From NCBI GenBank assembly GCA_014058105.1, contig JACGCM010000172.1:124001-188000 (forward strand): a stretch of 64,000 nucleotides of DNA. The letters are read 5' to 3'. The notes under the pieces were generated by a model, which searched no databases, was not told where the DNA came from, and saw only the letters and a list, made by a program, of their open reading frames with translations. The stretch comes from Kingdonia uniflora. Taxonomy: Eukaryota; Streptophyta; Magnoliopsida; Ranunculales; Circaeasteraceae. This document shows, one piece after another, positions 36,551 through 49,200 of this stretch. Position 1 is the first letter of the stretch. Each line of letters opens with the position of its first letter. A program made the position numbers and the translations under genes.

Positions 36551-37735
36551 TGATAAGAGGTTTATTGTGGCTTCTAGCAAAATACCTGCTTAAAGTACAG
36601 TTGTCGATTTGTCGCATGGATGAGTGGAATCTAATCCACAAAGAGGTTTGGGAAAACAAATACATTTTAGGCCGAATAACGATTTTATGAGAGATAAATC
36701 TAAGAAGACTAAATAAAAACTAATTACAAAACTTAATGAATGAGAGAGCTAAGGTTCGGACTTGGCCCCTACCTTTCAAAGCATTAATCAAAATATAGCA
36801 AAATCCTAATATCTCCACCCATCATATGTTCATGTTAAGACACATACGATGTTGTAAAATAAACCACTAAATTTATGGTCAAGTATTTAGTGGTTATGCT
36901 TTTAAGGGATTGTTTAAATCTCCAAATCAAGTCTACGGTTAGTAACACTTGTTAATATCCAAAGTTATCTTACACCAAATCAAAGCAATGGTCATGCCTT
37001 CGATATGATGCACTAACTTAACAATTATAAAATACTAAGAGAAAACTAATTAGAACCTAACTATTATTAACTATTGCTCATCCAAGAAGAGGCCGCATCC
37101 TAGCCTTAGCTGGGAGATTAACCGCATATCTAGAACTTCATCACATTACAACTAAAAAGGACATTTACAAAAATTAAACTAAAAGAGAAGAAGAAGACAA
37201 TTAAATAAAAACTAGGACTTTATTTCTTCTAAACTTGTTCCAATATGAGATGCCCAATTACAATGGGGGAAGAGTTCCATTTATAGGTGAAGGAACCCAA
37301 ATTTAGCAACTATACATTAAATTGTAAAGAATATTTTCACAATAATATCTTCTAATTTGACAACCAATCTCCTAAAATTCTTGCATATAATTCCTTTAAG
37401 TAATGTAAAGATCTTTCTTCATGGAAACTCTTACATATATCATCAATATAAATTATCTTCAAGGATCTTGGATGAAATATATACTTTGATCTTATTTTCC
37501 ATGATTATTTGTGTATATATTTCTTCAATCTTGAGACCAAATATATTGTATCTTTGACCTTTTGTGTTATAAACTCCTGGAGACACATTTACTTGACATT
37601 AAGAGCTTGGTTTCAAATATCCATTTCCAATAGCTGTAATCAAGTAAACGCATATAAGTACCTTAAATTAAATATAATGGATGCCTAAAATACATGTTCG
37701 GGTATATTAAAAATGTCATAATTACGTGCTCGTCA
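36551..37735 (-). repeat. Right (inverted) LTR of the foldback element
   Basis: Reverse complement of the left LTR with small deletions (1185 versus 1258 bp). It ends at GCTCGTCA, and the gypsy RT frame resumes directly after it. Confidence 0.8.
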
Positions 37736-39548
37736 TTCACCAAACCAAATTAATTCACACCTAAGTATAACTTCCCAATTCCTTTGATTCCTCGGCTCTT
37801 CAACTCCGTAGCAGGACATAAACATCTTTTTATGATGGATGCAGCTTCGGGGTATAATCAGGTACCACTTACTAAAGAAGATCAATTGAAGTCCACATTC
37901 ATAACCGAAAAAGGCCTTTACTGTTACACCATTATGCCTTTTAGACTGAAAAATGCTGGTGCAATGTATCAAAGACTTGTCATAAATATGTTTAAAGATC
38001 ACTTGGGAAAAATCATGGAGGTCTACATCGACGAAATGATCTGCATGGGCTTTAAATGAGAAGATCATTGTATCCACCTAGAAATATTTTTTAAAATCCT
38101 TTGAACATATAGCTTAAAATTGAACCCTGAAAAATATCAATTTGGAGCTTCATCTAGAAAATTCCTGGGACATTTGGTCAGTAAAAGAGGGATAAAAATC
38201 GATCTATAATATATTAAAGCACTGATGGCCATGCCATCACCCCCAAACCAAGATAGATGTCTAAAAACTTGTAGGGAAAGTTGCAGCTCTCCACAGTTTT
38301 ATCTCTAAGTCATCTGATCGATGCAAACTTCTTAACCTTCTTCTTCCGGGAAACCCATTACCAATGACAAATAAACAACCCAAGGAAATCATCTAGGCTC
38401 TAAAATGTTAAATGGCAATTCAAGATCTCAAAAGATATTTGGGGCATCCTCCAATAATGAGTACTCTGATTGATGGCGAAGTACTAATAATGTATTTCTT
38501 GAAAACTGAAGACTCAATTAGTTCTGTCCTTATTAGAAAAGATAACGGCGTAGAAAAACCAATATACTTTATCAATAAAACTCTCATGACTACTAAATAA
38601 AGATACACAATAACTTAGAAGCATCCGCTGGCCCTGGTGTGCAGTTTTCAAAAATATCGACCTTATTTCCAAGCACACCCTATAAAAATAATTACCAAAT
38701 TCACCATCAAACTCGTGCTATCCAAAAAAGAGAAGTCCATAAAGGTTCAACAATGGTCTATATTCCTAGGTGAATAAGACATCACATTCGAAGTATAAAT
38801 TTTGATTTAAGGACAGGCAGTTGCTGACATCTTGGCTAATTTTCTTGTTGAAGACCCTGAGTGGGAAGAACTCGAAGAAGCTCTTGCTAATGACTCAATT
38901 ACAAAACCAGACATAAGGTCCAAAAGTATAGAATGGGGCCTCTTTACAGATGGATATATAGGACTAAGAGGATCAGGGATTGGCATCGTTCTTGTTATAC
39001 CATACAATCATTCTAGCCTCGAAGCAAGCTATTCCATGCAAATCCAAGTTGCCTACCGTGACGATCCCGAATATTGGAGAAAGCCATTACTTATATCTCT
39101 CAATTCTAATACCCACCTCGAGAATAAGGAAGAACCTCGATCTTTGTTAGCCAAATATCCAATATTCAAATTCCAAGGTGGAGTATTATACGAGATTAAT
39201 GGAGGAGGCCCACTGATCGAATGTATCTCTTAGAAACGAGCCCAAATCAAGATCAAGGATCTTCACGAAGGAATTTGTGCTACACATATCTCAGGATGAT
39301 TACTGGCGCAAAGAGTATTCACGAAAGATTTATACTAGCCGAAGATGAGACATGACTACGAAGACTTTGTTTGCAAATGCTACAAATGCCAAATCCACGC
39401 ACAAGACATCAAAAGTCCAACTTTCAACCTACATGTTCACAACATCCTCTAGCCATTTAAAAGATGGGCCATCGACAACATTCATCCATTTTACCCTGCA
39501 TCAGAAAATTTAAAATTTATCCTTGTAGCTATGAACACTTTGGTCCTT
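37736..39548 (+). pseudogene. Ty3/gypsy RT, RNase H and integrase N-terminus (continued)
   Basis: RT resumes with FTKPN and continues LFMMDAASGYNQVPLTKEDQ (37830), ITEKGLYCYTIMPFRLKNAG (37900) and MEVYIDEMICMGFK (38020). The catalytic YxDD motif reads YIDE, so the second Asp is lost. RNase H parts follow at 38410-38990 (EVLIMYFLKTEDSISSVLIR; LFTDGYIGLRGSGIGIVLVI). Integrase starts with LHEGICATHISG and a C-x-x-C pair (KCYKCQ) near 39380, then KFILVAMNTLV near 39520. There the sequence changes abruptly into inverted copia. Stops are frequent. Confidence 0.85.
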
Positions 39549-40663
39549 CCAAAAAATTTGTCCTACATCTGGAACAAAAATGCATTTTCCAAGTCTAAAA
39601 CTTGACCACTAGGAAATGCAAATCTTAACGTGCCAACAGGCATCACTTTTCTCTTTCCAGAATTTCCCACATACAAAAGGATATCTTCATTGTTTATCTT
39701 CTTTTGGTTTCGCAAGCCCTACAATGTTTTGCACACGTGGACTGAACTACCCGAGTGCACTCACCAAGTGTCAAGATATGAATAAATGAAATTAGATTCT
39801 AAACAGACTAAGGATTCTAAGTTACCTTGCTTCTTTTTATCATCGTCTCTTTCCAACTTGAAGCAGTCTACATTCAGATGTCAAGGTTTACGACATTAAT
39901 AACATGTACAAACTATTTTTAGGGTCTTAGGTTGCTTGTTTTTAGGCTTATTTTGATCCTTAAGACATTGTCTAGACTTATTTTTTTTCCTTTTAGTAAT
40001 ACCTAACCTCTTGAATCTCTTATTACCTTTTTTCCCTATAGTAATAGTATTTGTTATCTCCATTTGTCTTCTTTTCCTGCATTCCTCATCAATGATACAA
40101 TGATTCATCAAGTCCTCCTAGCTTCATTCATCATTATTAGTATTAAAGTACACCAAAAATATCTCAAAGGATTTGGATAATTTGGACAAAACCAAATAAA
40201 TAACCATTTCATTCATAAACTTGAGACCAATATCCCTCAACTTATTAACGAGACTATTAATCGTAATGACTCTAACATTACCATAATCCTCAAACTTAAG
40301 GTTAAAGAGCTCTCCTAATAATGCTACCCTCTTAGCCTCATAACTTTTAACAAACATAGCCTTAAGTTTATCCATCATCTCTTTTGTAGTAGGCAATTCA
40401 GGAACTATAGACTTGATTGAATCTAATAAAGTTTGTCTAATTGGCCACTTAGACATCTTTTTCTCATTTTTCCATTTTAAAAACCGATCAACCATAAGAT
40501 TGTCATCCTTTAGCTTAGGCTTAGGAGGTTCACTCTCATTCGTGATTAGATCAAAATCATAAAGCGCCAACAAGGCCTCTAATTGCTCTTTCCATTTCTT
40601 AAAGTTTGACCTCGTCAGTGATTCAACCTTAGAGATATCACCAAAAGTGGTTGTCAAATCCAT
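39549..40663 (-). pseudogene. Ty1/copia gag and protease fragment
   Basis: A minus-strand frame of 179 codons starts at 40663 (MDLTTTFGDISKVESLTRSN) and reads as copia gag: FKKWKEQLEALLALYDFDL and MFVKSYEAKRVALLGELFNL. A basic segment and a broken zinc knuckle follow near 39900, then the protease region (VHSGSSVHVCKTL near 39760, where a functional enzyme has D-S-G; DLENAFLF near 39590). The fragment ends at about 39549 against the gypsy integrase. The gag frame is relatively intact, and later parts have stops. Confidence 0.85.
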
Positions 40664-40669
40664 TTACTA

Positions 40670-41862
40670 GAAATAACATGTCCACAATATATATGATCGC
40701 ATATTCAAGATGAACATATATATAGACAATATAATTCATCGAAACAAAATATGCATATCGACTCATATATCTAATTCATATGGAATGAGCAATAATAAAC
40801 TAGAGTACTTCACTTAAAATATAAATTGTACTCTATGGATTATCTGCAGCTCCTAATAATTTTCACCTTTGAGCAAAACTTACCAAGGCCACAAAATCTA
40901 AATATTACCAAAAGTCACAACAAGGAATATCTGTAGCCCTTATTATGCCTTTAGGCCAAAAAATAAAAGTTCACAAAATCCCATAACATATATGTCATGA
41001 AAAAAATAATGAACATATATAATCTTAAAGGCATCTTTATAATTTTCGCTTACCTTTAGGTAATGAAAAAGTTAAACTATATCTATGGCCATACAATTCA
41101 TTTATCCCACCGAAACTTTACCCAAAACGATTATCAATTTGATGAGTTTTGAAATGGTAAAATAAAGGTGTATGAACCATAATCCATAAAAGTAAATTTT
41201 GGGCTCGATGTTTGTGTAATTATTAACCCACTTTGGCAGTGTTAAATATTACAATAACATCATGACCAAAACAAGGAGTATGAACCATAAGCATCATCAA
41301 AACATATGCATTAACCTCTTGCGACAATTTGGGTTTATGCATCTTGATATGTAATATAAGCATTTTGTAAAACACTTTGTGTATTATGTAACATATCCAC
41401 AAAACATCACAAATTCAAGCTCATATAAAAAACCCATGAGTACAAAAGAGTTAATCAAAGCACATTTAGTAAAACCCCTTTGATTAGAACTCATATAACA
41501 ACATTAAAGCGAGAATTTGCGATCCCCACATCAAGAACAAAGCCTAATTTTAGTAATAACCAAATCAGCTCATGATTTCAACATCAAAATTAGAGGATTA
41601 TCAAGCTCCGAAACCATTATTAGGATCGTAAGATAAATAATTGTGGAAAAAATATAAGTTAAACTTGTAAATCCTCAAGATTAAAATAATTTAAATTCAT
41701 GACCTAGAAATATGTAGAGAGAGAAAGAGAAGTATAAATATCTTTAGATGATTACTTCTTTCCTCTCCTTAGCTTTGATTGTAGAGATTAGGGTTTTTAC
41801 ACATTTACTAGTGCTCCTTACTTGATAGAATTTTCTTTCTTATTGAAGAAGAAAGTTTTTGA
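40670..41862 (-). other. Copia leader with possible PBS and LTR edge
   Basis: AT-rich DNA upstream of copia gag. On the minus strand ATGGTTTCGGAGCTTG (41603-41618) resembles the initiator-Met primer-binding site TGGTATCAGAGCTTG, so the copia LTR may start beyond it, with E3 inserted into that LTR at 41863. No coding region is seen. Confidence 0.4.
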
Positions 41863-42980
41863 CACTACACCAAAATAGGAAAATTGTCACGGTCTGTTTT
41901 TCCTTATGCCACAGATAATTGTTGTAGTTTATATGAGACAGAGTTTATCCGTGGAAAATAGAGTTGGTGTCCCTAGTATTTCTTTATTTTAGATTTCTTT
42001 TTTTTTTGTTCTCCCGCGTGGTTTTCCAAGTTCTAATTTTGGTTTCCTCTTGCTTTTCTTTGTTAGATATGTTGGAGTTGGTAACAGAGGACCAAACTCT
42101 AAAACTTCTCAACAATCAAAATTACACGATTAGAAACCCAAAAACCAAAAATTAAACTCAAGTATTTTTCAAATTTGTTGATCTCAATAATGGGTTATTC
42201 AATTTGTCTATCACAGTTGATACCCTTAGATTTTCCGATTTACTAATTAATTATTCTCAGTTCTTTTCAATGATGGGTAAGTTTTCCAAGTTTAAACTCT
42301 AATTCCTTTGTAGATTTGCTAATTATGATGTGATTGAACTATTTTTATAATATATTTAGATTTGCTAATTAGATTAGCTAATTTCAAGTTCAATCAGTAG
42401 TAACTATGTAAAATAAGCAAGTTTTACATTCTTTTAGCTCCTCCCAAAATTTTTTCTTGTGTCCCTTTCCAAGGGGAGAGAGGGATAGATGAAGATGGTG
42501 ATATTGTGTATTGCTATTGGCTTCCTACTTCTAAGCTATGGTGCTTCTTCTTCTCTTCTTCTTCGCTACTGTCAACTAATAAATCTAATTTTCATTCACT
42601 CTTGGAAGAGTACACTCATTATTGCCAATTGCCTTTATTTGTATAATCTATTGCGGTACACTCATTGGAAGAGTAATCATTGTTTCCAATTGCCTTTATT
42701 TGAATAATCTATTGTGGTACAAGAGGCATTGAATGCAATAAACCACATTCAATAGTAATCCGTCTTTATCTACAATGCGCTTTTGGTTTTTTTTTTGTAT
42801 GTCAATCACCTCATTAATTGATATATTTAATTTATTTAACAACCTTTTGTTTAGGTCACTTAAAATTATTCTTTAATTTTTCATTGTAATATAAAAGGAT
42901 ATATTGACAAATCATTATGATGTGATGTTGCAATTGAAGCTCATTTGGTTATTGCTGCAGTGCAAGATTATTAAGTGGAA
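41863..42980 (+). promoter_or_regulatory. E3 5' terminal region and spliced leader
   Basis: The CACTA terminus is followed by GCCACAGATAATTG and GAGTTTATCCGTGG motifs and a leader homologous to those of E1 and E2. A donor GTAAGT lies at about 42275 and a likely acceptor (GCTGCAG) at 42960. No protein is evident before 43354. Confidence 0.6.
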
Positions 42981-43538
42981 AGAAGACGTAAAAAATAGTA
43001 CAAGTGAGCTTACTTCCTTTTACTGCTCATTTGTTAATATTATCGAATTATAAAAAGTTTTTCACTATATGTATGTCAAACTTTAGCATCGACATTGTTT
43101 TCGTAGTATATATTATTCCAAGTTGTTTTATACATTATTTACATATTAACTGGGATGTAGTTAGGAGATGCATATATTTTGAACATAAAAAAGGCAGAAG
43201 AAACTCTCATAATTTTACAAGGTAAAAAACTTGGGATGATCTTTAAATGATCATGAATTGATCTTTGAGATATGATTCAACATTTTTTACTTGGTCCATC
43301 TTTATTTTCACACTTTAGGAAGATTTTGCTTTAGCCAGAGATATTAAAGTTTTATGAACATGTCTTCTGCGAATTTAAACAAGAATTGGATGAAAGCAGG
43401 CAGATTGACTTATGATTTCCTCAATGGTGTTCTGCCATTCATTGATTATGTAAAACAAACTTTAAGAGATATGGCATATTGTCCTTGCAACAAATGTTGT
43501 AATGTCAATGTGGTAAAAGCAGTTGATGAAATAAGAAC

Positions 43539-46266
43539 TGTAATGTCCCAGATTCTTTTAATTAATTAATTTTATTTTATTATTTATTTATTGCTTATTA
43601 TTATTTATTATAACTATATATTATGCATCCATATAATTTTGCATCCTCATCTCATTTTTATTATCAGGTCAACGTATTCTTTTTCTGTGGTTTTGGTGGT
43701 TTTGTGGTTTCGGTGGTTGTTTGCTCGGTGGAGGTTGTGTTTTGTTTTTGGGGAGCCTGTGGTTGGCTTATTAGAGGTGTTTGCTGTTGTTGGTGGCTGT
43801 GTGGAATGTTGTGGGTGATCCGGGAGGGATCTGTGTTAGGATTCTTGGGTTTTCCAGTTTTCCTTTGAAAGGAATCTTTTTGTGTTCTGGGACCTAATTG
43901 GCCCATTCTATTTAAACAGACCTTTCTCTGTTCGAATATGTTGCTGACTGATTGGTTTTGTTCGAACAAACTTGACTCTGTTCGAATACATTTTAATTTG
44001 TCACATTCTATTTGAACAGACCTTTCTCTGTTCGAATATGCTTATGACTGATCTGTTTTGTTTGAATAAACTGCTTTCTGTTCTAACAAGTTCCTACCTG
44101 TTTCTTTGTATTCAAACAGACCTGTTCCTGTTTGAATAAGCTTCAGACTATTTCATTTTTTTCGAACAAGCCTTTTCCTGTTCGAATACATTCCTATCTG
44201 TCTTGTTTTGTTCGAATAGAAATATATTATATTCGAACAGAGGCGTGTTTTGATGACTAGATTGGGTGTTTCCTCGCGTTTCTTGGCCGTTGCTTTGCCT
44301 TGAGATGAGTATTGTGTTTCTAGGGTTTTAATTACCCATTTCCTTTTCATTCTCTCCCTCAATCATCACTCTCTCTTCCCTCCCCCAAATTGAATCATCT
44401 TCACTCTCTCGCTCCTCGTCTGTGATTCGTTGGGGGATTGATCCCGCTATTTCTCTGGTGAGTAATTCCCTTCCCTCTTCCTTGTTATTGATTTGATTTA
44501 AGATTTGGTGGTAACCCTTGTTGAGTTGATTCTAGGGTTTGGTGTTTGGGGGTTTTGTTAAGTTGTGGGTGTGCTTGTTATGCTTGTTGCTAGTGTTGGG
44601 TTGTGGGGTTGGTGTAATTGTTATTGCCTGTAATATTGAGGGGGATTACCCTATCAATTTTGGATTCGCGGATTATCCTTTATCAGGCGAGTGCCCCTCC
44701 ATTGCTAAATTTCTCTACTAGTTTAACCTGTGTTACTTAGAGTTATGCATTTGGCATTGGGGTATTTGTGATTTAGTTGTAACCTATAATTGTTTCTTCT
44801 GTTTTAATGGTTACTTCAGAGTTGTTGATTCAGTGTTGTTGTTTCCTATTGTTAGGCATATAGAATGTGTTCTCCTTGTCTTTTAGGAAGTTATGCATTA
44901 GCATGGTATTCTCATGGTCTTGTCATTGGTTACTGTTCAGCCTTTTAGAGACTGATGTGTTTTGATGTTGTGACTGGTTAATTGGTTTCTGTTCACCTGT
45001 GGTATGACATTGTGATGGTTAAGTCTTTGTTTAATCTATGTTTAGGTGGTGGGAATGAGTCGTTGTTCATCTGGGCTAGGATGGTTTGCCACGCTCTTAT
45101 GCAGGTGGTTATCATATGTGTGTTTGCCGTATGAAGGACTGTTGTGTTATGATCTCTGGTGGATCTGTTGCCTCTATAGATCATATAAAACTCTTTTAAA
45201 CTTATTGGTATAGGATAAATAAGCCAACTCTACTTCGGCTGACCCTCGAGAGGTTACTAGGATTCCTACATCGGGTTAAAATAGTAGGTGAATCGTTGGC
45301 GACAGGCACTATCATACCTATTCACCCATTCGGGAGTGTGGGATGGTATGAGACAGTTCCTCAGGTACCGGTCTTATACCCTGTGAGGTCGAAATCCCTT
45401 GGAATGTAAATAAAGTTTGGACGTTGGCTCCATGGGTTGAGAAGCCCAGAATACTCTGATCAAGTGGTAATATCCTTTAGAATGGTCGAGCCTGAATAGA
45501 AAATTGTACCCTTGTATCCACTAAAGATCTCATTAAGGTAAACATGCTTAGCGGTTGATCAACCAATATATAATAGGATTGTGTACACGTTTTTAAGACA
45601 TCATATCATTCAACAATAGGATTATAGCAGATCACATCATATCATCCAGCATTTGGGATAATTATGGGATTATCCTAGTTCATCATATCATATCACAGCA
45701 TTAGAATATTATCGCCTCACATTATAATTCATCTTTTCTTAGTAATTCTTTATCCTAACTTGGGTTACTTATTTATTATATTTCCCTCTTATATATTACT
45801 ATTATTTTAATATTCTTGTCATATTCACCTCTCCTCTTTCTCTGCACCTGTTATATTAGTATGTAATTTAGCTCTATAGGGCATTAGTGAGCCGTGGTTT
45901 TGCTCACTCTCGTATTTTCCCCCCTTTCAGAGGCAGAGTAGTTGTTGGTTTTTGGCTCAGAGCTTCAGCTGTTGGTTCCAGTTTGCCGCTGCAGTTTCTA
46001 TTTCTGGTTTTAGTTATTTTTGTTCGTTCTCAGCTTTTGATGCTATATGTTATCAGATATTGTATATTCTTCAGTTTGATATTTATATATCTTTGCTTCC
46101 GCATTATTCTTTCACTCTGATGATATTGCTCTAGTGAATGACTGGGCCTGAACTTTTCTATGGCTCGGTTGTTTGTGGGGGCGAATCAGTTGGATTCCCC
46201 AACCTGCATATCCTCGAATTGCGATAATTGGTCTAGCTACCGATTATTTGATTTTGAGGCGTGACA
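43539..46266 (-). repeat. Solo LTR 1 in the transposase gene
   Basis: TGTAATGTCCC...GGCGTGACA, flanked by a perfect 5-bp duplication AGAAC (43534-43538 and 46267-46271). It aligns in opposite orientation with solo LTR 2 (for example GTGAGCCGTGGTTTTGCTCA at 45888 versus the reverse of 55402-55420). No internal region, primer site or second LTR is present, so it is a solo LTR. It interrupts the transposase-associated domain. Strand is nominal: I set it opposite to solo LTR 2. An array of TTCGAA motifs occupies 43900-44240. Confidence 0.88.
43900..44245. repeat. TTCGAA-type motif array inside solo LTR 1
   Basis: At least ten copies of CTGTTCGAATA and variants (CTGTTTGAATA, ATTCAAACAGA), many as TGTTCGAACA-like palindromes, spaced roughly 20-30 bases. 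Absent from solo LTR 2, which is about 490 bp shorter. Confidence 0.75.
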
Positions 46267-49200
46267 AGAACCCATTTAATAACTTATGGTACAGACCAGT
46301 AATATACGACTTGATATTTTCACGGGGAGTCCAGAGATCCTACTATTGATACAGATATTCAGAATTCCAATGAATCTTTAATTACTCAACATAATGATGT
46401 TGAGCGACCAAGAATGTTTGATTTAGTTGACGATGCCTTTGGTTATATACAACTTAAAGACCTTAATGAAAGTACACAAGATGGTTCTTATGATGGTGCT
46501 GATAAATTCCTGGAGGAGGAAATCGGGTATCAAAAGTAAAAGGATGATGCTTCCTACAATTATACCCTTCATGCTCACTAGCAAATACAATGTTGTCGGC
46601 GACAATTGAGTTAATGAGTTTGAAATCAACTTGTCAACTGTCTGATTCTAGCTTCGCAATGTTGTTGGCTTTGTTGAAACAACTTCTTCCAAAAGATAAT
46701 ACTTTGCCCAAAAGTATGTATGCTGCTACGAAGATGATAAAGTGTTTGGGTAAGAATTATGTAAATATTGATGCGTGCCCAAATAATTGCATATTGCATT
46801 GAAGGGAGCATAAGACTGAGGAATAATGTCCTATATGTGTTTTAAGTAGATGGAAATCCGAGTACCTTATGAGGAAAAAAATCAAGAAAGATACCGATAA
46901 AGGTGTTAAAGTCACCCAGATTGAAGAGGCTTTACAGGTTAATATTAATCCTTATTACTTTTATAGTTATTTTATGAACAGGACCGACTAAAGAGGCGTT
47001 ATGTCTTTTCAATTTTTTTCACAGCATTTCATGGATTGCTGAGAGTTTAAAATCGCATCATAAAAGTGCATCCAATGATGGTCTCATGCGTCATCCCGCT
47101 GATTCTTCATGTTGGAAAGGAGTAGATATTAGGTGCCCTGAATTTTCAAAATAATAATGGAATTTTCGTCTTGGACTCGCTACTGACGCATTTAACCCAT
47201 TTGGCAATAAGAGCAGTTCGTATAGTTGTTGGCCAGCGATGATTATCCCGTACAATCTTCCACCATCTTTTTCCATACAAAAAGATTTTTCCTTACATAC
47301 TCTACTTATTCCAAGTAAGAGTGGTCCAGGAAAAGACATCGATATTTACCTCCAACCTTTGGTCTCAACGTTGAAAGATTTATGGGCTAATGGTATTTTA
47401 TCTTATGATGCTCATGAGAAGACCATGTTTACAATGAAAGAAATCTTATTATGGATGATCAATGATTTTCCTAAATATGGAGATATCTCTGATTGCAGAA
47501 CTGGAGGAAAATATGGGTGTCCAGTTTGTAGTGAAGGCATATCCTCAAAGAGGTTAAAATATGGATGTAAGCATATTTATATGGACTCTGGAAGATTTCT
47601 ACCAGTAGATCATCCTTTTAAGAAACAAAATTGCAGTTTAATGAGATTAAGGAACATTGAAGGGCACCAATACGTTTGACTGGTTCAAAGGTATTAAGCT
47701 GACTAGATAAGTTGGTAACAGAATGGGGAAACATAGGAGAAAAGAGAAAAAGAGTTGCAAATAAAGATAATGACCCGACTCCCTAGTCTAGAAAATAATT
47801 CTATTCCGCTTGCCTTATTGGAAGGTATGATAATACTTATGTGGAATCAAGAGATATTAGATGTTAAAGTATGCATTCTAATTTTATTTAATATTTACAG
47901 TATTTACTTGTGCCGCATAATCTTGATGAAATGCATGTTGAAAGTAACTTTTCTTCAATCGTCATAACGATGATAATAGGAACTAAAAGAAAAACCAAGG
48001 ATGGCATTAAAGGTCATAAGGGCCCAGAGGATTTTAAAATAAGGAAACAATTATGGCTTCAATGTAGAGGCAATAAGACTTTCATACCGAAGGCCCCCTT
48101 CAAATTAGATCAAGCAGAAAAGGAATGGTTTTGTCGTGCCTTACATTCGCTAAAGGTCCCTATTGGGTATAGTTCTAATTGGAAACATAATGTAGACATA
48201 AAGCAACATCAACTAAAAGGTCTTAAGTCACACGATTATCATGTCCTATTATAACATCTCTTACCAGTAGTCCTAATACATTCTTTCAAGAAGCAGAAGC
48301 CATTACTTGCCACTTTTTGAATGATATCCTCATTCTTCAATTTGTTATGCTCTAAGGTTATACATTGAGAAGAACTACAAGTCATGGTCAAATGGGTAGT
48401 TGAATCTTTATGTGTGTTTGAGAAGTACTTCCCTCCATCTTTTTTTGCTTCTATGGTTTACCTTGTTGTGCTCTTAGGGGAGGAGGCATTAAGATGTGGA
48501 CCCGTCAGATTTAGATGGATGTATGGATTCGATAGGTTTGTTAGTAGTTTAAAGCTTATTTCATCTTTAGCGTACAAATTTCTTAAATTGATATATGATT
48601 TACTATATGAATCAAAAAAATAAAAACATAGAAAGAATATGTCAAGAATCCAAAGCGTGTAGAAAGGTGTATCGTAAACCGTTATGTTTTAAATGAAGCG
48701 ATATTGTACTGCATGGGGTATATACCTAATGGTAGAAAAGGGACCCATAAACGTAAACGACCAACATTCATAGATGATGATTCAGATAAGGAACAACCTC
48801 TTTATAAAGGCAATGTCATTCATCTTGAAGCACTTAAGTACGAATAGGTGCATCATTGGGTTTTGAGCTCTTATGATAGAATTGAAGAATGGGAAAAGTA
48901 AGTATATATATAAATATTCTTCTGTCTAACGTATCTATGTAGGTCATACCTAATACTTGATTAATATGTAGGAAGTATGATATATACCTCAGAGAATACA
49001 TGAGAGTTTCAAGACATAGTGGAAGCACAAAAATAGGAAAACCACTGGATTAAATATTATGGTTATACTGAAAAGATTAGTTTTAGAACTTAGAAACTAA
49101 TCTTGGATTTATCTATTCTTTCATAGTTTGAGAACATAGAAATGTCTACACTGAAAAGATTAGTCGAAGGGGCGAGCTTTAAAGCGACATCATTTAAAGC

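Larger units (their letters stand above)
34137..37735. mobile_element. Foldback element: two inverted LTR-PBS-leader units
   Basis: The 3.6-kb segment is a giant imperfect palindrome. The left arm starts TGATGAGAACGTAATTATGA and the right arm ends with TCATAATTACGTGCTCGTCA, nearly the reverse complement. Each arm holds an LTR (TG...CA), a tRNA-Asp-type primer-binding site and about 450 bp of leader. The arms meet around a non-palindromic loop at about 35870-36090. There is no coding region. The arms differ by scattered substitutions and small gaps. It interrupts the gypsy RT between RVGMD and FTKPN. The 5-bp flanks (TAACC, TTCAC) do not form a clean duplication. Confidence 0.85.

Noticed and set aside
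34132..37740. Target-site duplication for the foldback element
   Set aside because: The 5-bp flanks TAACC and TTCAC agree too poorly to claim one.
43591..46134. Several hydrophobic frames at 43.6-46.1 kb
   Set aside because: They lie wholly inside solo LTR 1, mostly overlap each other and show no recognisable domain.
47091..47339. Minus-strand frame of 82 codons
   Set aside because: Shadow of the TNP2 core on the plus strand.
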